Source: Planctomycetota bacterium (GTDB taxonomy: Bacteria; Planctomycetota; Phycisphaerae; UBA1845). Taken from it: a stretch of DNA of 39,142 nucleotides. The notes beneath the pieces were generated by a model. It saw nothing but the letters and a program-made list of their open reading frames with translations. It was not told where the DNA came from and did not search any database. Below are positions 22,140 to 31,606 of this stretch, one piece after another. The stretch lies in NCBI GenBank assembly GCA_024280855.1, contig JAJRPG010000055.1, positions 1-39,142 of the forward strand, given 5' to 3'. How positions within the stretch are numbered: position 1 is the stretch's first letter; every line of letters begins with the position of its first letter. The position numbers and the translations under genes were made by a program.

Positions 22140-25100
22140 CTATAAGTTTGTAAGTATCTCGATTTTTCTTGGGGATAGAAATACGAGGGAGCATTGGCTA
22201 ACTTGTTTTTTCCAGAGTTGCTCTACGGACCGGGCGTATAGGGTCATTTGTGGGCGGTAGCTTAGCGCTCTGGCTGGGATGTCGTCGGCTGAGATGCGGT
22301 CGGTTTTGTAGTCGATGATTTCGATACTTTGGTCTTCTGGTAAGACGCCGTCCACAATACCGCGCACGAGTACGGTGTCTCCAGATTGGGCGTCCAGGGA
22401 ATTATCAAACCAGTCGATTGATTCGTTGCAGATAAAACGGAACTCCTTGCGAAACGCCTGGCCTGCTTGTCGGATTTTTTCTGCCAGCGGCGTAGTTAAG
22501 AACCAGGCGATGGATTCTACTTCGATTAGTGAGGCTTCTTCTTTAGTGAGAAGTTGGGATTGGATGAGTCTGAGGATTTCACTTTCAATGTCAGCTTGGC
22601 CTTTCGCCTGCTCGAAATTTAGATGTTGTAATACCCGGTGATTGATAATGCCGCGTTGAGCCGCTGCGTCCATCTTTTTTTCTACGTCCGCATTGGCTGA
22701 GGGGATGACAAAGCTTGTCTTTTTCTTGTTGGGTTTAGAAGAATCAGCTTGGCTAGGTTGATCTATCGGGTCGCGGGTATCGTCGAAATATCTTTTCACT
22801 TCGCTAGCACCAATAGCTGCTCGGATGGTTGTGGCAGCTAGATACGGATATTGACGGTCAAATCGCTGGAGGATGTTTTCTGCGTTGGGGTCGTTAGATG
22901 TAATTGTTTTACTGTCTGGCAGAGGTTCCAGTTTTGCAATGGCTCGTAGTGTTGCCGACTCGTCATCTGTTGGCTGAGTTTGTGCCTGCCAGGTGAGCAT
23001 CTCGTCCGTGAGATAGGTTCGAAGGGTGAACAATGTTGTCGCAGTTTGATCGTCCGCCGAGACAGCATCTAAGGGTGAAGCCGCGAGCGTGGGACATAGC
23101 CAATCTAGTGGCGAGGTTGCGGTGGTGAGCGCGAGTTGCGTGGGTGGTGGCAACGGGGCACTTCGCGTTGTAAGGCTCGACCAGGCCTCCATGTTGTTGG
23201 TGGAGCCGACCAGGATGAGCTTGTCTCGCGCTCTTGTCATCGCGACGTATAGAATTCGCGCTTCTTCGTCGCGGGCGTTTCGTTCAATTTCGTCTACCAC
23301 TAGCCGATGGGCTGCGGAGGGATATTCGATCATTTTTTCTCTATCGATCGCGCTTAGGCCTAGCTTGGCTTGGCGGTCGTAAATCATGCGACCTTGACGG
23401 TCTCCGAGGTTAAATTTTGTGCCTAATCCTGCGAGGAAAACGACCGGGAATTCCAGCCCTTTACTTTGGTGGATGGTCATGATTTGTACGACGTTTTCAC
23501 TTTCACCGCTTGTGGGTGCGATGGAAACTTCGCGGTCGGCTTCGGTTAGTGAATCGACGTATTGAATGAATCGGTGCAAGCCTTGTCGTCGGAATCCACC
23601 GAAATCCTGGGTGAGGCGATGAAGTTTGAGCAAATTTGCCCGACGTTGCTTGCCATTGGGTCGGCCTCCTACATAGGCGAGAAAGCCGAACTCCTCGAAT
23701 AAATCCCACAATACATCCGCGGTCGCTTGCTGGCGCATCGCATGGCGATACTTTTTCATGCGGGCAAGTAAGGAGGCTACGCGCATGTGGAGTGACGAGT
23801 CGTTGGCATTGTCGGTATAGGTTCGCACGCAGGTGTGAAAGGGGATGCTTCGGTTCAGGTTGCGCAGTGATAGAAGATCGTCGGCGCTGAATGTCTCGCC
23901 GAAAATGCCGCTGCGCATGACGGCTGCGAGGGGGATGTCTTGTTGGAAATTGTCCAGCACGCGCAGGGCAGCTAGCACATCGCGCACCTCGACGGTTTCC
24001 ATCAAGGAACCACCGGCTGAGGCGTAGGCGGGGATGCCCATCGTGGTGAGCATGGCAGCCATTTGTTGACCATTGACCCTGGCTGCGCGTAGTAGGATGG
24101 CTATGTGCTTGTAGGTGAGGTCTTCGCCGCCGGGCTGAATGGCTTCGGATGTTATGAGCGATTGGATGCGTGAGCCTATGACGTAGGCTTCCCGTGCGGC
24201 GTAGGACCAAAATTTTGAGCTTCGATAATCAATGATCGACGATTCGTCTTGGCTATCGTCAGAAGAAAATTTCCGCTGGAGTAAGTGTATTTCCGCCGGT
24301 TGTCTTGTGGTGGTCGATTCTTCTCTGCCCAGGCGCAGGGCTGCGCGATCGTCGTATACGATGCCTTGGCCATCTTTTCGGGCGGGCATGAGTGATCGAA
24401 AGACGAGGTTCACAGCGTCGATGACTTCGAGGCTGCTGCGAAAGTTTTTTTGTAGATCGATAGCTTGTCGTTGGTCGGTTGCGTTGCGAAAAGTTTGTAG
24501 TCGTTGGGTAAAAAGTGCAGGCTCAGCCAGGCGAAATCGGTAGATACTTTGCTTGACATCGCCCACGGTGAAAAAATTGTCGTCGAGGTCGGCGTTTGTC
24601 TCTCGGCTCATTAACTTGAGGATGGTTTGTTGGATGGGGTTAATGTCTTGAAATTCATCGACGAGAACATGCGCGAATCGTTTTTGTAATTCTACGGCTA
24701 TGTCAGATGGGCTATCGACGTCTCCATCACGGACAAGTAATTCAAACGCAAATCGTTCGAGATCGGAAAATTCTAGCAGGGCGTCTTGCTTTTTTTGTGC
24801 GGCGTAAGCGTTTAGGAAGGCTCGCGTGAGGCCTGTGATGGTCGTTATGTAAGGTGCGGTTTGGGCGAGGCCTGCCATCAATTCGTCTGCGGAGAATAAG
24901 CTATATCGTGATTTGATTCGCTTAGTGAATAGATCATTTTTCACCGAGGCATAAAAATCCTTGGCTTCGTCGCGGGCTTGGCGTAGTTCCTCCGGTGCAT
25001 CCTTGGCTAATCTGATGGAAACTTTCAAGAATTCATATGCTTCGATTTCGCCACGCAGCGTTTCGACATGTTCAAGGATGGCTTCGAGAGATAGTGACGA

Positions 25101-25925
25101 CTCGTTGTTGAAGCCAGACCACTGCTGAAGTTGTGTTATGTATGCGCGAATAGGCTCTGCGTAGGGAAAACCGATTTCGTCCCCCGCTTCGATGCGGCTG
25201 GCTAACTGTTGGGCGTGCGCGGCTTGTTGTTGCATCTCGCCGTGCAGGGCTTCCATGAGTCGCAGCAGAACTTTTTCAGGTGTTTTCGTTTGGGCGGATT
25301 CCGCTTCGACTAGCCAGGATTCAGGATTGGGCAGTGATGAGAGGAAATTAGAAAGTTTTAGGATCAGCGAACTGATTGGCGTATCTTGCCCCAGTCCGTA
25401 TACGTCAACCAAATCAATAAAGCCAGCGCTTAATTTAGCATCAGCTTCACCCTCGTCTGTCGTCGCTTTGTCGTACAGTTTGGAAAATAGATTGTGCAAT
25501 ACTTCTCGTCGAAGCAGGTTCGCCTCATCCCCGTCGAGCAAGGTCGCAGCTGGGTCCAGACTTAGCTCGCTGAACCAACGGCGGATTAGCCATTGGCAGA
25601 AAGCGTGAATCGTTGAGATGTGGGCTGTGCCTACCAGCGATATTTGCTCACGAAGTCGCCGGTCGTTGGGCGAGGTTACCAGACGCTCACGAAGGGCGGT
25701 GACAATACGCGATCTCATCTCCGTAGCTGCGGCATCGGTGAAGGTGAGTACGAGTAACTGATCGACATCACAGCGATGCTGCGGCGGGGCGTCGCAAACC
25801 AGATACGCACATCGTTGGGCAAGGACGGCTGTCTTACCGGAACCTGCGGCGGCTGAGACTATCACGCTGCATCCGGTCGCATCGATGGCTTGCTGCTGTT
25901 CGGCGGTAAAGGGAATCGTTGTCAT
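22140..25925 (-). CDS. addA: AddA-type ATP-dependent helicase/nuclease
   Basis: This 1261-aa protein has UvrD/RecB-type superfamily 1 helicase motifs in order: Walker A AAAGSGKT (25-32), motif Ia VLTFTDAAATEMRSR, motif II LVDEFQD (421-427), motif III FFTVGDVKQSIYRFR (451-465), motif IV LQKNFRS (491-497), motif V TIHQSKGLEFPVVF and motif VI YVAMTRARDKL. The C-terminal PD-(D/E)XK nuclease is intact, with GIVDGVL and IIDYKTD (K1207). AddAB processes double-strand breaks for RecA loading. The length fits AddA. The partner AddB is not in this window. A TATAAT-like box lies 11 bases before the ATG with no ribosome-binding site, so the mRNA may be almost leaderless. Confidence 0.92.
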   Translation of the reverse strand: MTTIPFTAEQQQAIDATGCSVIVSAAAGSGKTAVLAQRCAYLVCDAPPQHRCDVDQLLVLTFTDAAATEMRSRIVTALRERLVTSPNDRRLREQISLVGTAHISTIHAFCQWLIRRWFSELSLDPAATLLDGDEANLLRREVLHNLFSKLYDKATTDEGEADAKLSAGFIDLVDVYGLGQDTPISSLILKLSNFLSSLPNPESWLVEAESAQTKTPEKVLLRLMEALHGEMQQQAAHAQQLASRIEAGDEIGFPYAEPIRAYITQLQQWSGFNNESSLSLEAILEHVETLRGEIEAYEFLKVSIRLAKDAPEELRQARDEAKDFYASVKNDLFTKRIKSRYSLFSADELMAGLAQTAPYITTITGLTRAFLNAYAAQKKQDALLEFSDLERFAFELLVRDGDVDSPSDIAVELQKRFAHVLVDEFQDINPIQQTILKLMSRETNADLDDNFFTVGDVKQSIYRFRLAEPALFTQRLQTFRNATDQRQAIDLQKNFRSSLEVIDAVNLVFRSLMPARKDGQGIVYDDRAALRLGREESTTTRQPAEIHLLQRKFSSDDSQDESSIIDYRSSKFWSYAAREAYVIGSRIQSLITSEAIQPGGEDLTYKHIAILLRAARVNGQQMAAMLTTMGIPAYASAGGSLMETVEVRDVLAALRVLDNFQQDIPLAAVMRSGIFGETFSADDLLSLRNLNRSIPFHTCVRTYTDNANDSSLHMRVASLLARMKKYRHAMRQQATADVLWDLFEEFGFLAYVGGRPNGKQRRANLLKLHRLTQDFGGFRRQGLHRFIQYVDSLTEADREVSIAPTSGESENVVQIMTIHQSKGLEFPVVFLAGLGTKFNLGDRQGRMIYDRQAKLGLSAIDREKMIEYPSAAHRLVVDEIERNARDEEARILYVAMTRARDKLILVGSTNNMEAWSSLTTRSAPLPPPTQLALTTATSPLDWLCPTLAASPLDAVSADDQTATTLFTLRTYLTDEMLTWQAQTQPTDDESATLRAIAKLEPLPDSKTITSNDPNAENILQRFDRQYPYLAATTIRAAIGASEVKRYFDDTRDPIDQPSQADSSKPNKKKTSFVIPSANADVEKKMDAAAQRGIINHRVLQHLNFEQAKGQADIESEILRLIQSQLLTKEEASLIEVESIAWFLTTPLAEKIRQAGQAFRKEFRFICNESIDWFDNSLDAQSGDTVLVRGIVDGVLPEDQSIEIIDYKTDRISADDIPARALSYRPQMTLYARSVEQLWKKQVSQCSLVFLSPRKIEILTNL

Positions 25926-26275
25926 AAGTGTAGGAGATTATAGCTAGGTATTTTTCGGACGCACTATTTTATTTAATACGTCCTAAAGTTCGACGCATTT
26001 TGGGCGTGAATCCCTGCAAATATAGCCCTCCATGAGTTTTTCAAGCCAGATTGTTTTGCATAGCTGCTCGCCGGCTGGGCGTATCGTACATTCGCATTGG
26101 AGGGGGACGAAGCACAGCTGACTGGGGGGTTGGCCAACGGGGGTTGCGGCGATTTATCGTTGCGCTCTCGCTGGCCAGCCTTTGCGGTTTGCGTAGCTCC
26201 TATTGTGGGAGGAACCGGTTATGCGAATCGGCAGGGGGAATGAATGTACTCGCATATCGCTTAGGGGGAAGTATT
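25926..26275. other. 350-base divergent gap with a TATAAT box for addA and an overlapping upstream ORF
   Basis: On the minus strand TATAAT (25942-25937) sits just before the addA start. On the plus strand the frame upstream of the lipoprotein protease stays open from 26051, but the best start signals are later. A small ORF at 26221-26373 (50 codons) has an excellent ribosome-binding site, GGGAGGA, seven bases before its ATG, in a different frame from the protease it overlaps. Confidence 0.45.
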
Positions 26276-27550
26276 GTGCTGGTCCAAAAACGAAGTTCTG
26301 TACGCGCAGGCCGATGGTCTATATTGACTATGGCTTTATTGATCGCAGGTTGTGGGGTGATTCCCGGGCTTGATGGTTCACTCAATTCTCGGCCGACATT
26401 AAGTCTGTCCACGCTGGATGATAATGGTGAGGACACTTTTTTTGAAACTGATACGAACGACGCCTTTCAGACGGCGGAGTTAATATCCATACCCGAATCA
26501 TCACTGGTTATCCGAGGTACGATCAATAGCTCTAGTGATGTAGACCTGTACAACCTTGGGCCTGTGGACGTCGGCGACCGTATTGTTGTCGATATGACGA
26601 CTGAAAACACGCTCGATGGCGCTATCGCCCTGTTCGATGAGCAAGGGGCTTCGCTGTTAATTAACGATCACCGTAATGTGTATCTTGGCACGCAACAGCC
26701 ATTCATAGACATTGTCGCACGGCGGGCGTCGGACGCTTACTATGTTGCGGTATCAGCTACGCCGGGGTATAGCGCCAACGGCGAGTACGGACTCGTCGCA
26801 AGTATTGAAACGAATGCGACAGCTATCCCTGCCTCGCCGGATACGATTCTTCTAGTCTTTAGTGGCGGCAGTAATGTGCGCATTAGTACACGACCTGCTG
26901 TCGATGTTTCACCCTTCAATGCTTCGAAAATCGACGCGAGCTTTGCAGGTCAAACAGACGATGTTGTCGCGGCTTTGGTGCAAATGGTGAGAGATGATTT
27001 TGCTGGCCTGGATGTGACGATTTTGTCTACCAGCGAAGGGGCTAGCTTTGAGTCTTCGATGACGCGGGTGTTCTTTGGCTCTTTTGACCCTGGATTGTTG
27101 GGCGTGGCTGAGGGGGTTGATGAATACAACTCGACCAAGGGGCAAGTAGCCATTGTGTTTACAGATACTTTTGCGGTTTTTGGTGCGTTGCAGCCCAGTG
27201 TGGACCAGATGGCTCAGGCGCTGGCCAATGTGACCAGTCATGAGATTGGGCATTTGCTGGGACTCATTCATACATCAGACCAGTTGGGCATTATGGATGT
27301 GACCGCCAGCTTGAATCAGCTACTCCTGGATCAAACATTTACACAATCTTTAATCTACCCTGACGTGTTTCCGGTAGGTATGCAGGACGCTATCATGTTA
27401 TTGGTCGATAGTGTGGGCGGAGATATTAATATAGATCTTTCTGCCAAGCCGTTGTTCCCCGGCGTGAAAGAGCGGGCGGCTAAGAAAAATGATGTAGCTG
27501 TTCGTAACGGTTTCATGTTAAGCAGTTGCGGGCTTGGGGGACATCCGTAA
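26276..27550 (+). CDS. Lipoprotein metalloprotease with PPC-like domain, paralog 1
   Basis: This 424-aa exported lipoprotein is set by a GTG at 26276 with AGGGGGA six bases upstream. The signal ends in the lipobox LIAGC (near residue 28). A pre-peptidase C-terminal-like beta domain follows (about 60-170: SSSDVDLYNLGPVDVGDRIVV). The catalytic domain has the metzincin zinc motif HEIGHLLGLIH (H322, E323, H326, H332) and a Met-turn-like GIMD shortly after. The protein is therefore a zinc endopeptidase of the cell envelope, with unknown substrate. It is closely related in layout to the next gene. The C-terminal ~40 residues are basic and diverge from the paralog. An ATG at 26240 is also in frame but has an ill-placed ribosome-binding site. 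Confidence 0.82.
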   Translation: MLVQKRSSVRAGRWSILTMALLIAGCGVIPGLDGSLNSRPTLSLSTLDDNGEDTFFETDTNDAFQTAELISIPESSLVIRGTINSSSDVDLYNLGPVDVGDRIVVDMTTENTLDGAIALFDEQGASLLINDHRNVYLGTQQPFIDIVARRASDAYYVAVSATPGYSANGEYGLVASIETNATAIPASPDTILLVFSGGSNVRISTRPAVDVSPFNASKIDASFAGQTDDVVAALVQMVRDDFAGLDVTILSTSEGASFESSMTRVFFGSFDPGLLGVAEGVDEYNSTKGQVAIVFTDTFAVFGALQPSVDQMAQALANVTSHEIGHLLGLIHTSDQLGIMDVTASLNQLLLDQTFTQSLIYPDVFPVGMQDAIMLLVDSVGGDINIDLSAKPLFPGVKERAAKKNDVAVRNGFMLSSCGLGGHP

Positions 27551-27602
27551 CGTGTGGGACAGTGCTAGTCCAGGAGCCAGGGCAATCGCACAGGTTTTTC
27601 CT

Positions 27603-27619
27603 AAAGTTAATCTAACTTT
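27603..27619 (+). terminator. Short AT-rich hairpin between the two protease genes
   Basis: A perfect 7-bp stem AAAGTTA/TAACTTT with a 3-base loop lies in the 116-base gap between the paralogous protease genes. It is weak (mostly A:T) and lacks a long U-tract, so it may only reduce read-through. Confidence 0.3.
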
Positions 27620-27666
27620 TACTTGAATAGCCACCTGCTGGACTGATATAAAGTGATTGAGGATTC

Positions 27667-28884
27667 ATGGAAGAGATGTACATGAGCATGACGATACGCC
27701 AGGCGTATAGGTTAGTTACCGTTTCGCTGCTTACCGTTTTTCTAACGGGCTGTGGCGCGGGTGCAGTGTTTATCATTGATGGAACCGGTGACACGAGTGG
27801 TAATACCGGCGGGAATGGCGGCACGGATGGAACTGTTACTGATGGCAATCGCGATGAAACTGCGACGAGTAATTTAGGGAAAACATCTGACGAGCCTAAC
27901 GATACCTTCGCCGAGGCTATTGTCGCGGTATTTGATGACAGCGACATCGCGGGGTTGCAAGGTACGGTCGCGCAAAAAAGTGATCTTGATGTGTATTTAC
28001 TTGGCGCGCTTAGTGCTGGCGACCAACTTACAATCAATACGACAACGCCAAATTCTGCGCTCGATGTTTCGGTGGCTGTGTTCGATAGCGCGTTTCGCGT
28101 GGTGTATATCAATGACGACGTTAGCGGCTCGAATTTTGATTCAACGCTAACCTGGATTGTTCGTAGAGATAGTGACGCCTTTTATCTAGCTATCACAAAT
28201 TCTGCTTTCGCGGGTACAGGACAGGAGTCGGGCAGTTATCAGTCGGACATTATTGTCAATCGCGGAGTAGGCGTCCCGGCTACGATGCCTCAGATTTTGG
28301 TGATAGATTTTGACGGCGGCACGATAGATGACGCGCCGCTTGGACCAACTACGATTCCAGCTTTTGATGCGGATCAAATTAGCGATTCGTACACTGGTCA
28401 GACTGAAATACTCAAAGGGCTTATTCGGGACTCCATTGCGCGTAATTTTTCGCGGTTCAATATAGAAGTGATGACCTCGGATAATCCGCCAGCTGCGGGT
28501 ACGGAGGTCGCCACGATTTTCATGGGTGGTTTTAGCTCGACGATGTTTGGCATTGCGGACAATGTCGATTTATACAATGCCGATTTTTGTGACGACGCCA
28601 TCATTTTTTCAGAGTCATTTACGCCACGTATTTTTACGAATACACCGTCGCTAGAAGCATTAGCCGAGGCGATTGGCAACGTCACTGCGCACGAAGCAGG
28701 TCATTTGCTTGGCTTGAATCATGTTGATGATGATGCTGCGATTATGGACGACCGCTCATCGGCGGATGCGTTTTTGGAAGATCAGGAATTTATTAGCGCG
28801 CCGCTGTCTCGCGACATTATGTCGCTGGGTACGCAGGATGCTGCGATGCTTTTAGAAGACACCGTTGGCCTGGTTGGGAATTAG
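27667..28884 (+). CDS. Lipoprotein metalloprotease with PPC-like domain, paralog 2
   Basis: This 405-aa protein begins at an ATG with GAGG four bases upstream; ATGs at 27682 and 27688 are alternatives. It has a lipoprotein signal (VFLTGCG). A Gly/Thr/Asn-rich linker follows, then a PPC-like domain (about 85-200: KSDLDVYLLGALSAGDQLTI) and a catalytic domain with HEAGHLLGLNH (H342, E343, H346, H352) followed by AIMDD. It shares the order of domains and many short motifs with the gene before it (such as SD(V/L)D(V/L)Y, FxGQT and LGxQDAxMLL), so the two arose by duplication. The linker and the sequence after the zinc site differ, which may give separate substrates. The pair is probably co-transcribed. 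Confidence 0.82.
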   Translation: MEEMYMSMTIRQAYRLVTVSLLTVFLTGCGAGAVFIIDGTGDTSGNTGGNGGTDGTVTDGNRDETATSNLGKTSDEPNDTFAEAIVAVFDDSDIAGLQGTVAQKSDLDVYLLGALSAGDQLTINTTTPNSALDVSVAVFDSAFRVVYINDDVSGSNFDSTLTWIVRRDSDAFYLAITNSAFAGTGQESGSYQSDIIVNRGVGVPATMPQILVIDFDGGTIDDAPLGPTTIPAFDADQISDSYTGQTEILKGLIRDSIARNFSRFNIEVMTSDNPPAAGTEVATIFMGGFSSTMFGIADNVDLYNADFCDDAIIFSESFTPRIFTNTPSLEALAEAIGNVTAHEAGHLLGLNHVDDDAAIMDDRSSADAFLEDQEFISAPLSRDIMSLGTQDAAMLLEDTVGLVGN

Positions 28885-29001
28885 GCTTACGCGAGTAGGG
28901 TGAGATAAATATACGTCGTTGACTGGTGGGGGATTGGTCGGCGACGCTAATTGGGGAAAGAGCAATCAGCCAATTCTGGCGGATGGGGAGAGGGGTTTAT
29001 C

Positions 29002-29214
29002 ATGGATGCGCTATATGTGCATTGTCCGTTTTGCGCGTTTCCGCACGTTGTTTCAAGGGTGACAGCTGCGAAGTCGCGTTATTGTCGTCAGTGTAAAGGG
29101 GTGTTTTCTCCGGCAGAGGGAGAGATGCCTCAGCTACGTCTTGCGCATGCGACGAGTAAACCCAAGCGCAAAAGACGACACATGGCACTGCGATCGATTC
29201 TTAATAAACGATGA
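29002..29214 (+). CDS. Small zinc-ribbon protein
   Basis: This 70-aa protein starts at an ATG with GAGAGGGG six bases upstream. It has two CxxC pairs (CPFC near residue 9 and CRQC near 29), which form a zinc ribbon, followed by a basic tail rich in Lys and Arg (SKPKRKRRHMALRSILNKR). It could bind nucleic acid or act as a small protein adaptor. It lies 117 bases after the second protease gene on the same strand. I do not recognise a named family. Confidence 0.6.
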   Translation: MDALYVHCPFCAFPHVVSRVTAAKSRYCRQCKGVFSPAEGEMPQLRLAHATSKPKRKRRHMALRSILNKR

Positions 29215-29264
29215 TACAAATTAATGGGATAACTATCGTGAAGTCATTGTCGGCTGTTATGGCG

Positions 29265-29618
29265 TTAGCCGGTTGACTGCATTAAGCCCACGCAAATTCC
29301 TTCCGGGTCGCTAATCATGGCGATGTGGCCAACGTGTGGTATTTCCGTTTTGTTGATGAGAACTTTGGCACCTTGTGTCTTGGCATTCTCTAGCGTGCTT
29401 TCAATGTTATCCACCATGAAATAAACATTGACGCACCCGGCTGGTATATTTTCTGGCGTGGGAAACATCCCGCCAGTAGGTTCCGCACCGGCATCAATTA
29501 AGGTGTATCCGGGCATGGACGCATCATCCAGGGTCCATTTGAACACGGCGCTGTAAAACGCCTTAAACTTTTCCGGGTCTCGTGTCATGAACTCGAAATG
29601 ACATAGTGGATTCGACAT
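29265..29618 (-). CDS. VOC-superfamily (glyoxalase/bleomycin-resistance fold) protein
   Basis: This 117-aa protein has the vicinal-oxygen-chelate fold: N-terminal CHFEFMTRDPEKFKAFYSAVF with a metal-binding histidine, PTGGMFPTP, VYFMVDNIESTLENAKTQGAKVL, and the C-terminal GHIAMISDPEGICVGLMQ with the usual DPEGN-like turn. The type is close to the common small VOC proteins whose substrates are mostly unknown. It is a single-domain protein, so a dimer is expected. It stands alone, convergent with the zinc-ribbon gene. Confidence 0.85.
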   Translation of the reverse strand: MSNPLCHFEFMTRDPEKFKAFYSAVFKWTLDDASMPGYTLIDAGAEPTGGMFPTPENIPAGCVNVYFMVDNIESTLENAKTQGAKVLINKTEIPHVGHIAMISDPEGICVGLMQSTG

Positions 29619-29767
29619 CGAACTACTTTCCTTCCCGCTAAGGGCAACTATCTATTCGCAAGCTACTGCGCACTATCGTCTATCGGAATTGTAGCGATGT
29701 GGAGCGAGCATCGATTGGGCGAGGGACGTAGTATGGAGTGAGCGTGGATGTTATCTGACGAAAGGTG

Positions 29768-31606
29768 TTATTTGTCGTCGCGCGAACGAGCGAACAGGAT
29801 AAACGGTTTATCGGCCCAGCTTATGGGGCTAAGCGATTGATTCAAAATGTCGCCGTCACGAGACCCGCCATAAGTATTTACTGATAGTAAATTTTGTGCT
29901 GGCAGATTAGCAGAACCGTATATTCCTTCATTCTTTGAATCCTCCACATGTATCCAAAAATAAATATCTTCTACTGCTTGGGCAGAGTAGTTGGTGCTGG
30001 GTTGACAAAGCACGATATCGACTTTTGAAAAATTTAGCGGGGGGCAGTTATAAGGCGCAGGCTCCGCTGGAATGGCTATGACAGCAGATCTGCCTCGTGT
30101 CATAAATGTATTCGCATCAAACGATAATAGTTTCGCAAGATTGGTGCGAGAATTACTCGCTGTAGTGTCTGCATGAAAATGCTTCAGATATCTAGAACCA
30201 CTCACGCCGACATTCACAATAACCAACAACATAAACATGAAGGTTAAGTTGCGCGTTCGTATATTCCAAACGTATGGCACGATGCATCCCACGCCGATAG
30301 CTAGTGCGCTGTCTATAAAAATGCCAAATCGGGCATACTCCGCGGACATGCCCGCCCCTTGATGTACAAACTGCATGAAAAACAAACTCATCAGTACAAA
30401 TTGTACGAAGCATACGCCGGCACTGACAAACAAAGGCATCGCGTCCCATCGCTTTTGATAAATCCCTACAGCCATCGCTATCGCGCCACACACCAAGACT
30501 AACCATGTTGCACCTTCAGCGGTCAATGCGATGACACGTAGCAGTCCTTCGCCTAGGAGGGAAACGTCATACATCGCAAGCGAGTTACCGAAATTACTTT
30601 CTATGACTGAGCGATTGTTGATCGCATTGATGAGAATATATGGATTGGTGATGAGATAAGTCACGATAGCTATGATAACACCTGCGAGCGATCGCTTCGC
30701 TGCGGTGATTAGTGTTATACCGACTCGTTGTTTAGCTTCGTCATGACTATTGTCCCAGCTAGCATATTGGATCAAGCTGACGAGTGGAATCAATATCAAA
30801 ATCGGCGCGGATGAAAGCACCATGCCCACCGCTGCGCCGCAGCTAATGCACATGAGCCACCATGACCAACGTGGAGAGGTCTTGATACACATGGCGAAAT
30901 ATACCGCGCATAACATCAGCACGGCTCCGGGTAAATGAGGTTTACCTTCGTGAGACATGCACACGACCACCGGCATGATGGCAAATAGTGCCGCAGCGAC
31001 AATACCCCCGGCCTCCGAGCTAAGGCGGCGGGCGATAGCGAAAACCATAAACACGCCAAGCAATCCCCACGCAGCTACGTAGGCTCGTGCGACGATATAA
31101 AACTTGCCGAATTCGCTGGGGTGATCTAGGTAATAAACAATATCGCTACGAACTTCGATTAAACCGAGTAAGCCGCAAAGCTTTATTAGACCTCCGACGG
31201 GATAGATGAATAGTCCGCCATATTGATACAGCTTGGGGTCAAATTGAAGTTGACGAGGCTTCATCCCCGCCAGGGCCATCATGGTGATCATTTCATCTGG
31301 CTGATGCGTGAACAATCGGTAACGTAAATATATCTTAGCTACATCGCTTTTTGTTTTTGTGAGATGGATGGGTTGACCTGATGACTTATCAATCGGGTCA
31401 GGGTCAACATCCGCCCCGCGCGAGGCGTTGAATTTATTTCCCACATTCGCTAAACGATAAATTTCCTGACCAGACCAAGGCGTCTCTTGGCCAAATAGAT
31501 ATTTATCAATGTCGCGCGAAGGCAATCCCCAGGTAATACCAATGCAGCTGCAGGCTATGTATATCGCCGCGATTACGGTCAATGCGATAGCGGTGGGTCG
31601 AGTCAT
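29768..31606 (-). CDS. Polytopic membrane protein, GT-C glycosyltransferase-like
   Basis: This 612-aa protein has about ten membrane helices. The N-terminal helix (about 7-25) is followed by a long loop with [15 protein letters not shown] (near residue 100), which recalls the Asp-containing first loop of PMT/GT39-type enzymes. Helices then run from about 170 to 470, and a soluble C-terminal tail follows (about 470-612). GT-C enzymes use lipid-linked sugars at the outer face of the membrane. The match is one of layout and of the acidic loop motif, so acceptor and sugar are unknown. The ATG overlaps the thiolase stop by 4 bases (31603-31606), so the two are translated from one mRNA even though their functions seem unrelated. 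Confidence 0.65.
   Translation of the reverse strand: MTRPTAIALTVIAAIYIACSCIGITWGLPSRDIDKYLFGQETPWSGQEIYRLANVGNKFNASRGADVDPDPIDKSSGQPIHLTKTKSDVAKIYLRYRLFTHQPDEMITMMALAGMKPRQLQFDPKLYQYGGLFIYPVGGLIKLCGLLGLIEVRSDIVYYLDHPSEFGKFYIVARAYVAAWGLLGVFMVFAIARRLSSEAGGIVAAALFAIMPVVVCMSHEGKPHLPGAVLMLCAVYFAMCIKTSPRWSWWLMCISCGAAVGMVLSSAPILILIPLVSLIQYASWDNSHDEAKQRVGITLITAAKRSLAGVIIAIVTYLITNPYILINAINNRSVIESNFGNSLAMYDVSLLGEGLLRVIALTAEGATWLVLVCGAIAMAVGIYQKRWDAMPLFVSAGVCFVQFVLMSLFFMQFVHQGAGMSAEYARFGIFIDSALAIGVGCIVPYVWNIRTRNLTFMFMLLVIVNVGVSGSRYLKHFHADTTASNSRTNLAKLLSFDANTFMTRGRSAVIAIPAEPAPYNCPPLNFSKVDIVLCQPSTNYSAQAVEDIYFWIHVEDSKNEGIYGSANLPAQNLLSVNTYGGSRDGDILNQSLSPISWADKPFILFARSRDDK

Noticed and set aside
23503-24210. 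235-codon frame inside addA
   Set aside because: It is Arg/His-rich shadow sequence with no domain; addA helicase motifs run continuously across the region.
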